From Malachius bipustulatus (Eukaryota > Arthropoda > Insecta > Coleoptera > Melyridae), in NCBI GenBank assembly GCA_910589415.1, contig CAJUUM010000031.1, forward strand, positions 1,860,001 to 1,924,000: DNA of 64,000 nt, written 5' to 3'. Numbering within the stretch: position 1 is the first letter of the stretch; each line of letters opens with the position of its first letter. Below the pieces are notes generated by a model. That model was not told where the DNA came from. It did no database searches and was given only the letters and a program-made list of their open reading frames with translations. Below, one piece after another: positions 1 through 9,621 of this stretch. A program made the position numbers and the translations under genes.

Positions 1-343
1 TCGTATATAAATAGACTTGGAAATGATAAAATTTTAAAATTTTTAAATAAACTTTTACAAGATGTCAAGCGATTAACATTGCCTAGTATTCTTATGCATT
101 TTTTTTTGAATTTTGAAAATAATCAACCAATCAAAAGAATTTCCCCAATGTATTATTCCCAATATATATAAAAAATTGAATAATACACTGTTTTTAAAAT
201 TCCTAATTTTAATCCTTTATTCTTTTGCACAGTTTTTTTGATATTGTATTATGTAATGTGTAATTTCCAATTAAGGTTTCTATCTAAATTGAAACCTAAT
301 AATCTTAAAGATTCTACGTTTTCAATATTGAATTTATAATTTA

Positions 344-1297
344 TTATTTAATTGAATTGTATTTTTTATTTCTATTCTTATTTGAAAAATGAATACTTTT
401 TGTTTTTTGAAAATTAACTTTAATTCTATTCAACTCACACCAAGTAAATAATTTTTCCAAGATTTCATTTATTTTAAAATTAATATCAATATTATCGTTA
501 GATTTAATTGAAATTACAAGAAAAGTATCATCAGCATAAAGTAAAGTTGGAATATTTAAAAAAGCAGGTAAATCATTAATATAACATAAGAATAAGAGTG
601 GTCCTAAGATGGAACCTTGAGGAACACCACATTTAATTTTTTTCCAATCAGAAAATGTCTTATTGTTTTCAAAATCATTTCTTATTATTCTTTGCTCTCT
701 GTTAATTAAATATGATTCCAACCAATTTAATGCTGTACCTCTAATACCCATATGTTCTAGTTTTAATAAAAGAATTTCCAAATTTACACTGTCAAAAGCT
801 TTATGAAAGTTACAAGAGATTCCAACTATTGTATAATTATCATCTAATTTTGAATATAATTCATTTGTTAAATAATTAATTGCTAGGTTCGTGTTTTTGT
901 TTTTTAAAAAGCCAAATTGTTGTGGATAAAATAAATTGTTTTTATTTAAGAAATCTAATAATTTTTCAGAAAAATTTTTTTCAATCAGTTTGGATAATGA
1001 TGGAATTAGGGAAATTGGTCTGTAGTTAGAAATTAATGATCTATTTCCAAATTTATAAATTGGAATTATATTAGATTTCTTTAAAACATTTGGAAATATT
1101 CTTTTTTTAAAAGATTCATTTATTAAATAAAAGAAAACATTTGGAAAATTATTCAAAATTTGTTTGAACATTTTTTGTGGGATTAAATCATAACCACTAG
1201 ACATTTTTGGTTTCAAACTTCTATAAGCAGTTAATATTTCATTATTTGTAATTTCAGATAAATAAAAACTACTTTGATTGGGTGATTTGAATTTCAT
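344..1297 (-). pseudogene. LINE reverse transcriptase domain (fragment)
   Basis: An open stretch of 317 codons with the RT fingers/palm order: SSGYDLIP, NYRPISLIP, QFGFLKNKNT, a segment equivalent to DF.KAFD (CNFHKAFDSV), GVPQGSILGPLLF and the catalytic YADD (LLYADDTFLV). Family knowledge: this makes cDNA by target-primed reverse transcription. The first catalytic Asp, normally in a DFSKAFD-type motif, is not clearly kept here, because CNFHKAFD replaces it. The frame ends shortly after the palm, and the thumb region continues only as broken pieces towards base 1. Not expected to be functional. Confidence 0.85.
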
Positions 1298-1385
1298 TAA
1301 AGCTAATCTTATATTTTCTGTTTCAAAAATCGTTATTTAAGAAATCTAATAATTTTTCAGAAAAATTTTTTTCAATCAGTTTGGA
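942..1385. repeat. 53-bp direct duplication inside the LINE (942-994 and 1333-1385)
   Basis: The same 53 bases, encoding the minus-strand segment LIEKNFSEKLLDFLN, occur at 942-994 and again at 1333-1385. The second copy sits at the boundary between the linker open frame and the RT open frame. This suggests a rearrangement or template jump that joined two non-adjacent parts of the element. Confidence 0.85.
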
Positions 1386-2048
1386 CTTATTATTTGGAAA
1401 TAAGTTAACAAAATAATTATTAAATATATTTGCAATTTCTACTTTATCATATATAGAATTATTAGATTTTAAAATTTCTTCGATGAAATTATTATTTTTA
1501 TCTTTTTTGGTTTTAATAAAATTCCAAACAGTTCTTGATTTATTTTTTGAATTAATAATTTTGCTTTCTATGTATTTAATTTTAGCAGTTTTTATAACTC
1601 TGCTGAAAATTTTTGAATAATTTCTTACATAGTTTTTTAAATCTGTATCATTATTTAATTTGGAAAGTTTTAAAAGAGATCTTCTATTTCTGCAAGAACA
1701 TTTAATACCTTTCGTTATCCAATTATTTATATTAATTTGTTTATTTGTAATTTGTGGAAAGCTCTCAAGATAAAATAGGGTACAATTATCTATAATTAAT
1801 TTAAATTTATCATCTAAATTATAATCATTAGTAGTATTAGAGTTATCAAATTTATGCGTTAAATTTTCCAAAAAAAAGATTAATATTATTTTCATTAAAT
1901 AAACGAAATTTATTATTAATGGTTTGATTATTGGTAATAAAATTTGAGATTGTAATTGATATAAATTGTTCATAATGATCAGATAAACCAGAATTGAAAA
2001 CAGATTTCTTATTAATTTGAATATTTGTAAAAAAAAATATCTAAACAT
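1323..2048 (-). pseudogene. LINE ORF2 linker between endonuclease and RT
   Basis: An open frame of 241 codons without a catalytic motif. Its sequence (WITKGIKCSCRNRRSLLKLSK, RVIKTAKIKYIESKI, SRTVWNFIKTKKDKN, ANIFNNYFVNLF) is typical of the EN-RT spacer of CR1/Jockey-type LINEs. The first 40-odd residues are hydrophobic and low complexity and probably not native frame. The last 15 residues come from the 53-bp duplication. Confidence 0.7.
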
Positions 2049-2326
2049 GTGCTACTAGTTGAAGTTACTCTTGTTGGTTCATTTATAATTTGATTTAGAT
2101 TAAAGGATTTCATTAAATTCAGGAATTTTTTCTTGTTGTTATTTTGAATATTCGGTAAGAAATCAATATTGAAATCTCCACATAAAATTATTTTACTGTT
2201 TGAACATAAATTTGTTAAAACAGTTTCTAGATTGTTAAAAAAAATTGTAAAATTTCTATTTGGACTTGAATAAATGCACATTATGAATATTTTCGTTTTT
2301 AATATTTTAATAATCGAAAATTCCAA
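2012..2326 (-). pseudogene. LINE AP-endonuclease, second half
   Basis: Contains IILCGDFNID, the conserved GDFN motif of the exonuclease-endonuclease-phosphatase fold, preceded by FIMCIYSSPN and followed by NEPTRVTSTSSTCLDIFF. In intact elements this domain nicks target DNA. The first half lies in another frame just upstream on the minus strand (2632-2372). Confidence 0.8.
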
Positions 2327-2371
2327 GTCTATTCTGAAATTAATTTATCAAATTTATCTATTTTTTTTTTG

Positions 2372-2632
2372 TTAAAAATTTTTCTTTGTATAAATGCAAG
2401 TACCACCCCTTATGAAAGATTTTCTGAAATAATATTTACTTAAATTAAAATTTTCAAAATTAAAAAAATTTATTTCATTTTCAGAAAACCAGTGTTCAGA
2501 TAAACAAATAATATCTATGTTTTTATATAAAGTGAATAAGTTTGTATCAAAAAGGTCTAATTTTTTTTGAGATATTTCTTGAATATTTAAATGAATAATA
2601 TTTAAATCTTCAGTAACATTATTTGAAATCAA
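2372..2632 (-). pseudogene. LINE AP-endonuclease, N-terminal part
   Basis: The start of the endonuclease domain: LNIIHLNIQ (the N of the active site), IICLSEHWF (metal-binding E) and RGGTCIYTKK. The frame is lost between 2371 and 2326 before the GDFN half. Upstream (about 2640-2945) a broken minus-strand reading contains FKVGIP and NWPTGSLISKFHF, which resembles the C-terminal end of LINE ORF1 proteins. Confidence 0.75.
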
Positions 2633-2945
2633 ACTAGAATTTTTTGGTTTTGTTCTAAAAAATTATTTGAAATTTTTGATTCTTTTAAATAATTTTTATT
2701 TGATTTAGGAAAATGAAATTTGCTTATTAAAGAGCCTGTCGGCCAATTTTCTGGATCATTATATTTATTTTCAAAATTTATTGGAATTCCTACCTTAAAT
2801 GAATTATAGGTTTTGATAATATCCTTATTCTTCGGATTTATAATTTCTACTGAATAATTTGCTTTTATATTATTGTTTAAAAATTCTAGTAAGTCTTCTT
2901 CTTTCGTGGTCGTAAGAAATCTTGAAGCAAAGAACCAAATAATTT

Positions 2946-3280
2946 AAGCATTTAAATTAAATTTGTTTAATTTGATTTAAATGTACTTGTTGTCATTATT
3001 ACATAATCCAACAATGACATCAATAATTCACACAATTTCACAATCCACAATGTCAATAAAACCAGCAAATGAGTGCAAATTCTAATATTAATTAGAATTA
3101 TTTTTTGATATTTCCACATTATTAGTCTAGCGTTTTAACTGAAGATTGGCTCGTTAATTAGACAAATCGTCATTGTTTAAAATTATTTCCTTTAACGTTT
3201 TTCTTTAAATCTAAGCCTAAATCTTAGATATGATGTGCGCAAAACTGAATTTGCATACTATATCCCTATCACCCACTTAA
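2946..3280. other. AT-rich spacer
   Basis: No open frame, repeat or recognisable element end was found. Base composition is strongly AT. It separates the 5'-truncated LINE from the exon-like remnants. Confidence 0.5.
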
Positions 3281-3289
3281 AAGTTTTCA

Positions 3290-3838
3290 GTCTGTACAAA
3301 AATTGTAGGTAAGGAAAGTGTAACTGTAAACTTGGATAAATACCAAGTTGTATCCACTTCGAGAAAGAATACAAATGAACAAGATGGAGAAAATTTTGGT
3401 ACACCTCATTGCGATGGCCAGGAAGAATATATAAGAAAAAGGTATTTTCCAGTTCATTATCTTACTTTTTTCAATAATCACTTTTTAAAAATTATTTAAG
3501 AATCTGAAGTTTTGCCTTGTTTGGAGCATGGAGATAAAAATCGGGGCGAATGGACAGGAGAAGAAAATATGAAACAAGCGTCTAATTATGCTCAGCCCAT
3601 TTCTCCGCCTATGCATGGAAATGAACTGTCAAAAAAAGGTTTCCTAAAATCACTCTTATTATTTATTTCAATAATTTATTCATATTCTCATTTCATAGGT
3701 TTATTTATTTATTCATTTATTTATTTATTTTATAGGTTCAAGACAACGATGGGCCATCACTCAAAAAACCCTAATGAGGAAATACTTCAAAATTTATATT
3801 ATCCGAATAGTAATTTTAACAAAATCAATGTAAAATAG
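3290..3838 (+). pseudogene. Exon-like remnants of an unrecognised transposon-type gene
   Basis: Three plus-strand open pieces look like exons: about 3297-3441 (ending EYIRKR before GTATTT), about 3500-3640 (LPCLEHGDKNRGEWTGEEN ... ELSKK before GTTTCC), and 3736-3838 after a TTTTATAG acceptor-like end (RQRWAITQKTLMRKYF). The last piece resembles the R.W..eE.....yF..yI motif seen in proteins of insect DNA transposons, but the match is short. No catalytic motif is visible. Function unknown; splice borders are inferred by eye. Confidence 0.35.
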
Positions 3839-3929
3839 TACGAACAATAATTTATATGATTTTACTCGAATTCACCATTTACACCAAACGAATTGACGGC
3901 ATCGACTTACCCCGATTCTATTAGGAAAT

Positions 3930-4306
3930 CCAGATGCTCGGAGGGCCCTCACACATGGTCTACACCAACTTCAATACATGCTCCACCCTTTTGGTAGTCG
4001 ATAATAATAGCACGAAGTTAATTATCGCTCTTCCCATTCGATCGCGATCACGACGACGTTCGCCCTTCTTCTGCGATACTCTGGTCACGACGACGCAGCC
4101 AATAAGTCGTCTCGTCAGAACAAATGATGAACAGAGCGCGCGTCAAATCAAAACAACAAACAAACTGACAATAGAACCAATAGAAATAGCAACACAATAG
4201 ACCTAGCTAGACAAAAGTAATTTAACCAGGCTTATTCATACCGATAATAATAACTTCTATAAGTCACACACAAAATTAAATTTAATTCATAAGTTCATTA
4301 CTGAAC
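3930..4306 (-). repeat. Candidate 3' LTR of the truncated BEL/Pao element
   Basis: On the minus strand a purine-rich tract (GGTGGGCGG, plus 4310-4318) is followed by TGTTCAGTAATG (plus 4306 downwards), the expected polypurine tract to LTR junction. The intact BEL/Pao element at 26508-33108 has the same AGGTGGGCGG tract before its LTR. The far border near 3930 is a guess, and no second LTR is present. Confidence 0.5.
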
Positions 4307-4435
4307 ATTCCGCCCACCAAAAATACACCGCGATTTTTAAAGAAAAAAAATTAATAGTTACCTATTTAATCGAGCTATACACTAACAAAAAAAAAACAAA
4401 ACTCTCAATTTAAAACGATTATCGAAAAATAGTAA

Positions 4436-5345
4436 TTATTCGGCAGTGCTCGGTAAAGGGCATAATTTGACCAACGAACGCAACAGAATCCCGGTGGCAG
4501 TCTTCACGCTAGCGACGCGAGGTACTCCATCTGGGCCCACCTGTAGATCGGTTACCCGTCCTAAGCGCCAACGTAAAGGTGGTGGTGATTGTTCGTCCTT
4601 AATAACGACCAAATCTCCCTTAATAAGGCCTTTTCCAGGCTTCGTCCATTTTGAACGTTGCATTAACGAATGCAGGCATTCCGAATGCCATCACTTCCAA
4701 AAATCTTGCTGGAGACTTTGGAGCAGCTGCCAACGATTCAAACGAGACATATTTAAATGAGTGAGGTCATGATCGGGAATTGCGGTCAGCGGCTCCAAAG
4801 TTAGAAAATGACCTGGTGTCAAGACCGACAAGTCATGAGGATCCGAACTCATTTCAACCAGGGGGCGTGAATTCAAAATTGATTCAATACTGACCAGTAC
4901 TGTGTATAACTCTTCGAACGTGAGAATTTGTTCCCCGACAACCTTCGAGAGATGCGATTTAACGGATTTTATACCGCCTTCCCAGAGTCCTCCGAAATGA
5001 GGCGCAGACGGAGGATTGAAGTGCCACTCAATTTTTTCAGATTCCACGGCACCCTTCATTAGGTCCTTTAAATAAGCACCTACGAAATTTGTGCCACAAT
5101 CGCTGTACACCATTGAACATCTGCCTCGCCGCGAAATGAAACGTCGAAAAGCTGCGAGAAAACATTCGGCAGAAAGGTCCGAAGGTAGTTCGAGGTGGAC
5201 AGCTTTCGTGGCGAAGCAAAAAAATAAGCAGAGGTATATGCCTTTTGAGACCTTGACCCGCGAGTCTTACCAAGGTTAACCGAAAATGGTCCACCAAAAT
5301 CGCATCCTACACACGACCTGTGCGGTTGAGTGACCATCGGGCACG
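4436..5345 (-). pseudogene. BEL/Pao pol C-terminus: integrase core and DUF5641 (truncated)
   Basis: The minus strand reads an integrase core (VGCDFGGPF, then YSDCGTNFVGAYLKDL with the second catalytic D, then PPSAPHFGGLWEGGIKSVK with the E) and the C-terminal domain (LTPGHFLTLEPL, RWQLLQSLQQDFW, KGDLVVIKDE, PLVKLCPLP). It parallels the end of the intact BEL/Pao protein at 27025-31044. Breaks: a TGA at 4691-4693 where a sense codon is expected, and a frameshift at a T7 run near 5225. Everything 5' of the integrase is missing; the sequence stops where a LINE 5' end begins near 5346. Confidence 0.85.
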
Positions 5346-6168
5346 TCCCCAGGTGGCGGATAGGGGGAAGGCCTTACAATGAGCGTAAGTGAGTAAGGTT
5401 AGCAGTGGCGATAAAGCTTGTCGGAGGTAAAATTCCAGACTGGTAGCTCAAAACCCTGCCGCGGACCACCTCCCCTAACCTGGTTGTCGTGTCGTGACTA
5501 AAGGTCTGCACTGGGGGTAACGGCGCCAGAGATGTCCGACTGTGGACTATCTGGTATACCGTATCATCTGTTGTCGTGGACATGTCTCGCGGACAGAATG
5601 ATGTGGGGGTCTGGGCTTAACCGCCTGAACCAAGAGGAGACAACCTCGCTAAAAAACCTAAATCCTAAGGTGGAGGTCCAGGCTGATGGGATGCGTGACT
5701 GGATAGTAGACCAGCCACCACTGGACTTAACCTTGGGGCACCAGGGGGCACCCCATTGTATACACCCCTCACCCTTGCATGCAGGGCTCTGCTTGGGTGA
5801 AACAACCCTTCCCTAGCTATTCGTGGGAACAACATGAATAAAGAAGAAATACAAAAATCATCGCGGGAAATCACCGCAAAACAAACTGCTGGTTTAGTGG
5901 GGCATGCCACCCACCAGAGCCAGCAAGCCGGTCCCTCGCACTCGAGCTCACCTCGAGAGCGAGACACCAAAAGCGAAGAAGCCAGGCGACCCAAGAAACC
6001 TGGAAAGCAACCCCTCCCCCCTCTCGGTCAACCTGGGGGCATGGATGACCCCAGAAGAAGAGGGCTAAGTGGGGCCAAAGTAAAATGGTACCTACGCTAC
6101 CTTACACAGGGCATGACACCTGAGGAAGCGAGGCAAAAAGCCATTGAAAAGAAGGTCGAGGAGAAATC
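5346..6168 (+). mobile_element. 5' end of a LINE (I/LOA-like): 5' UTR plus ORF1 start
   Basis: GC-richer than its surroundings. It starts at about 5348 (GGTGGCGGATAGGGGG) and runs through a leader into an ATG at 5834 (AACATGAATAAAG). The ORF is cut by the palindromic MITE at about 6169. The assignment rests on the ORF1 motif (next entry) and leader style, so the clade is uncertain. No target-site duplication was found. Confidence 0.5.
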
Positions 6169-6202
6169 CGATAAAGTGACCTGTTTCCGAGTAACACTGT
6201 AA
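5834..6202 (+). pseudogene. LINE ORF1 N-terminal fragment
   Basis: 122 codons rich in basic and Pro/Ser residues, with RRRGLSGAKVKWYLRYL and TPEEARQKA. This resembles the basic GA..KR......G....EAR motif in ORF1 (RNA-binding) proteins of LOA/I-type LINEs. The native frame runs to about codon 112. From about 6169 (SDKVTCFRVTL) it reads into the MITE arm and stops by chance. Intact ORF1 proteins are several hundred residues with zinc knuckles, which are absent here. Confidence 0.5.
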
Positions 6203-6238
6203 AAAAAATTTGCTTGCACTAAAATTGATCACCATAAA

Positions 6239-6590
6239 TGTAGGATGGGTTAGTGGAGATCAGTCTCTTTACCATCCCCCCACCTCTGACTGCGGGAGAA
6301 GCCCAAGGGAACAGGGTACGCCTGGATAGGATAGTGGAAGAGAAAACACCGAAGCGGTAAGACGCGAATAAGACGTGGTCCGGTCAACCTATTTAATTAA
6401 GACGTGTTATTTCAGACGGGGTTCGATCGTGCCAAGGGGCCAAGGTGTTCCCAAAGAAGTTACCACTCAATTATTAGTCATTTCTCATTTAATTGTGTCT
6501 TAATACTTTCATTTAATAAATTGTGTTAATAATTGTTGAACATTGAAACCGATACCTACTACCATTACTACCTAATTAATTTTTCCTACA
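6239..6590 (+). repeat. 5' LTR of Gypsy element
   Basis: 352 bp, TG...CA termini, with AATAAA (within TTTAATAAATTG near 6514) as a likely polyadenylation signal. Differs from the 3' LTR at three positions by eye. Confidence 0.93.
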
Positions 6591-6596
6591 ACTTTG

Positions 6597-6615
6597 GGGG
6601 CTCGTCCGGGATGGA
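6597..6615 (+). promoter_or_regulatory. Primer-binding site, tRNA-Pro type
   Basis: TGGGGGCTCGTCCGGGAT lies a few bases after the 5' LTR. It matches the complement of a tRNA-Pro 3' end, the primer site classically known from murine gammaretroviruses. It primes minus-strand cDNA synthesis. Confidence 0.85.
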
Positions 6616-7029
6616 TATATAGGTAGATAGGTAATTAAAGGACATTAAACGGTTCTATACGCGGTATATTGCGTTTAATCAGTGTGTTTTGATGTTAATA
6701 ATATTAACCAAAGCGTGGACTGAAGTGAGTTCTGTGTCTACATTTAAAATTGAAGTGTAAGAAGTTGCAATAGTTCAGGTGTTGTTGTGTTGAAATCCGC
6801 GCGGTCCGCGTCTAGTGTAAATTCGTCGCCGCAGGGCTCGCAGCTCGCAGGATTGGAACAACAGCGATCACGGTGGTCGGTCCGCTGTCTCCGGTCGCGT
6901 ATTTGACGTGCAGTTGCTTCGTTTGTTACTTGCATTTCGTGGAAATATTGATTTTTCCCATCCCACAGCCAGGACGATCAGCTGTTAATAAGACACCTGT
7001 ATACCTCAGAGCAAGAGCAAGTTATAATA

Positions 7030-9621
7030 ATGGCAACGCTAGGAGGAATATCCTCTATTTTGGGAAATATAAATTCTTCAAGAACGCAACCGATTAAAGT
7101 ATTGCATGCGTTAATTTTCGAAGAAGACGGTGACAGAAAAAATCGACAACGCTTGCGAGAGTTTGCAGGATTTTCTTTCAAAGATGACGCAGATGAATAC
7201 GAACTTTCATTTATTGACGCAAATTTCTCATTAAGTGATTTGATTTCAATCGCTAACATATTATGTTTAGATTATGATGGTTCAAAAGAGGAATTAAAGA
7301 ACAGAATATTATCTGCATTGTGTGATTTAAATACTTTAATAGCTGAAATCGATTCCGACGAAGACGATGACGACTTTAAGAATGACGAATTAGGCAAGAA
7401 GAAGAAAGATGGCGATTTAGACAAAAGTGAAGACAACGCTGAACCAGTAGACGAAGAAAAGACGAAAGACGAAGAAAGAGAAGAAAAGACGAAAGACGAA
7501 GAAAGAGAAGAAAAGACGAAAGACGAAGAAAGAGAAGAAAAGACGAAAGAAAAAAAGAAGAAAGTCACAAGTAAGAATGTTTCGAGAAAGGGAGCATCTG
7601 TAAGAAGTCAAGATACTCGAGACAGTGAATCTGAGGCTGAGAGTGAAGCGCTTTCTGTGAGAACAACTGCTCAAAGTCCCACATTCGCACCAAGATTTAA
7701 TATGAGTTCAAGAGATGTAGACGAGGCATTACAAAAGTTTAGTGGAGATGATGACTTCACAATTACGAGGTGGATCGAAGATTTTGAAGAAATGGCACAC
7801 GTATTTCAGTGGTCCCCGATGGAAAAACTTTTGTATGGTAAGAAATCACTTTCTGGTACTGCACGATTGTTTCTTAGGTCAGAACGAGGAATTATATCCT
7901 GGCAAATTCTAAAGAAGAGGCTTTTAGTAGAATTTCGAGAAACAGTTAATAGTGCTGCTATTCATAAAAAGTTGAATATGCGAAAGAAGAAAGCTGATGA
8001 GACATTGCAACAGTATCTGCTTTGCATGAAAGAGATTGGTGGTCAAGGAAACATAGAAGAAGCCGCCTTAATAGATTATATAATACAAGGAGTTCCTGAC
8101 GAAGAAATAAATAAAGCAATTTTATATGGCGCCAAAAGTTTAGAAGAATTAAAGGACAAACTTAAGATTTATTCTAAATTTAAGACTAGTCAAGAGAGAA
8201 GAAGAAATGATTTCAAATCAAAAGCTGAAACGAGATCAAGGCAACAAGAAGCCGCTACAACTAAAGACAGATGTTTTAATTGTGGCAGGGTGGGCCACAA
8301 ATCAAATAATTGCAGAGATAAAACGAAGGGCACAAAGTGTTTCTCTTGTAATGAATTTGGCCACATTGCCACTGGTTGTCCAAATAAAGCGATGAATAAA
8401 CAAGGAGAAACAGACGAACATCGTAAAAGAACATTGAAGATTCGAAATTCAGAAGCAGATGATCATGGAATGAATAAAGTAATTGAAATAGACAATATGA
8501 AAACTAGTGCTTTTATTGATACAGGTAGTGATTTTAATCTGATAGCACTATCAACTTTTTTGGATTTGCCAGTTCTAAAATTAGAAAGAAAACTCAATAC
8601 GTTGACGGGTTTTGGAAATGGATTGGTAAAAACGTTGGGGCAATTCGAAGCTAATCTGCAAGTTGACGGAATAAAATTCAAGACGATAGTACATGTGATA
8701 CCAGATGAGAAAATGCCTTTAAATATGACGGTTATTTTGGGTAAACCAATTTTGGAGAAAGTAACGCTGGTGGCAAATTCTGACAAAATTGAGATTGTGT
8801 CAACTGAAAGAGATACTGAAATAGTTATGACGTGTGCAGAAGAAAGAAACGAATCCAGTAGCGAAATGATTTCCGAATATTCCATGTTGACCATTGAACC
8901 TTCCGACGAGGATCTTGATGTTGGTGATACCAGGTATGAAAAAGAAGTGAGAGATATGATTAAAAACTACAAACCGAAAGATGAACACAAATCAAATATT
9001 TCAATGAAAATTTTATTGACGGATGAAAACCCTGTGTATCAACACCCAAGAAGATTACCGATTTCTGAACAAGCTGAAGTTGAAAGACAAATGCAGGAGT
9101 GGATAAAAGAGGGTATAATTGTGCCAAGTACATCTGATTATGCAAGTCCAATTGTAATAGTAAAAAAGAAGACAGGTGAGAAGAGGATTTGTATTGATTA
9201 TGTAAAACTGAATAAGAAAATTATTAAGGATCGCTATCCACTCCCTGTGATTGAAGACCAAATTGATAAGCTGACTAAAGCAAAATTATTTACCACTCTG
9301 GATCTTAAAAATGGATTCTTTCATGTTCCGATTGAGCCGGATAGTCGAAAATATACTTCATTCGTGACACCTGGAGGCCAGTTTGAATTTCTCAAAGCTC
9401 CATTCGGGTTATGTAATTCACCTGCAGTATTTCAAAGATTTATTAACGACGTATTCAAGGATTTGATCCAGAAGGGAATTGTTTTGACTTACATGGATGA
9501 CATAGTAATCCCAGCCGTAGAAGAAAACGAAGCACTTGAAAGATTGAAAACTGTTTTGATAAGAGCTGAAGAGTATGGACTACAAATAAATTGGAAAAAA
9601 TGCCAATTTATGAAGACTTGA
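7030..9621 (+). CDS. Gypsy gag-PR-RT, ended by an in-frame TGA
   Basis: 863 codons from an ATG at 7030. Residues 1-110 are an acidic N-terminal region with a SAP/DEK-like stretch (LISIANILCLDYDGSKEELKNRIL). Residues 140-175 hold a repeated charged block, 225-390 the capsid-like retrotransposon gag domain, and 415-455 two CCHC knuckles (CFNCGRVGHKSNNC, CFSCNEFGHIATGC). Protease follows (FIDTGSDFNLI) at about residue 498, then RT with ICIDYVKLNK, LFTTLDLKNGFFHV and catalytic YMDD. The TGA at 9619-9621 falls right after the RT palm. The same frame is open again to 11667, so it is a point nonsense (probably CGA to TGA), not a domain boundary. The copy should make only gag-PR-partial RT unless the stop is read through. 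Confidence 0.93.
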   Translation: MATLGGISSILGNINSSRTQPIKVLHALIFEEDGDRKNRQRLREFAGFSFKDDADEYELSFIDANFSLSDLISIANILCLDYDGSKEELKNRILSALCDLNTLIAEIDSDEDDDDFKNDELGKKKKDGDLDKSEDNAEPVDEEKTKDEEREEKTKDEEREEKTKDEEREEKTKEKKKKVTSKNVSRKGASVRSQDTRDSESEAESEALSVRTTAQSPTFAPRFNMSSRDVDEALQKFSGDDDFTITRWIEDFEEMAHVFQWSPMEKLLYGKKSLSGTARLFLRSERGIISWQILKKRLLVEFRETVNSAAIHKKLNMRKKKADETLQQYLLCMKEIGGQGNIEEAALIDYIIQGVPDEEINKAILYGAKSLEELKDKLKIYSKFKTSQERRRNDFKSKAETRSRQQEAATTKDRCFNCGRVGHKSNNCRDKTKGTKCFSCNEFGHIATGCPNKAMNKQGETDEHRKRTLKIRNSEADDHGMNKVIEIDNMKTSAFIDTGSDFNLIALSTFLDLPVLKLERKLNTLTGFGNGLVKTLGQFEANLQVDGIKFKTIVHVIPDEKMPLNMTVILGKPILEKVTLVANSDKIEIVSTERDTEIVMTCAEERNESSSEMISEYSMLTIEPSDEDLDVGDTRYEKEVRDMIKNYKPKDEHKSNISMKILLTDENPVYQHPRRLPISEQAEVERQMQEWIKEGIIVPSTSDYASPIVIVKKKTGEKRICIDYVKLNKKIIKDRYPLPVIEDQIDKLTKAKLFTTLDLKNGFFHVPIEPDSRKYTSFVTPGGQFEFLKAPFGLCNSPAVFQRFINDVFKDLIQKGIVLTYMDDIVIPAVEENEALERLKTVLIRAEEYGLQINWKKCQFMKT
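7457..7547 (+). repeat. 27-bp minisatellite inside gag (about 3 units)
   Basis: Tandem in-frame copies of a 27-bp unit encode the nonapeptide EKTKDEERE three times, followed by a partial unit. The tract sits between the SAP-like N-terminus and the capsid region. Unit number is likely to vary between copies. Confidence 0.85.

Larger units (their letters stand above)
1..2945 (-). mobile_element. Decayed non-LTR retrotransposon (CR1/Jockey-like), truncated at both sides
   Basis: Read on the minus strand, the order is ORF1 tail (about 2945-2640), AP-endonuclease (2632-2012), linker (2048-1323), reverse transcriptase (1297-344) and RT C-terminal remnants (343-1). This is the standard ORF1-EN-RT order of APE-type LINEs. 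Stops and frameshifts interrupt it throughout. The first 343 bases still read as RT-tail-like pieces in broken frames (for example LGFNLDRNLNW and FPSLFIYE). The 3' end lies outside the window. The clade is a judgement from motif style. Confidence 0.85.

Noticed and set aside
6744..6935. Short minus-strand open frame in the Gypsy leader
   Set aside because: No motif; it lies between primer site and gag start.
7272..7674. Minus-strand Ser/Phe-rich open frames opposite gag
   Set aside because: Antisense of the GAA/AAG-rich charged repeat; low-complexity artefact.
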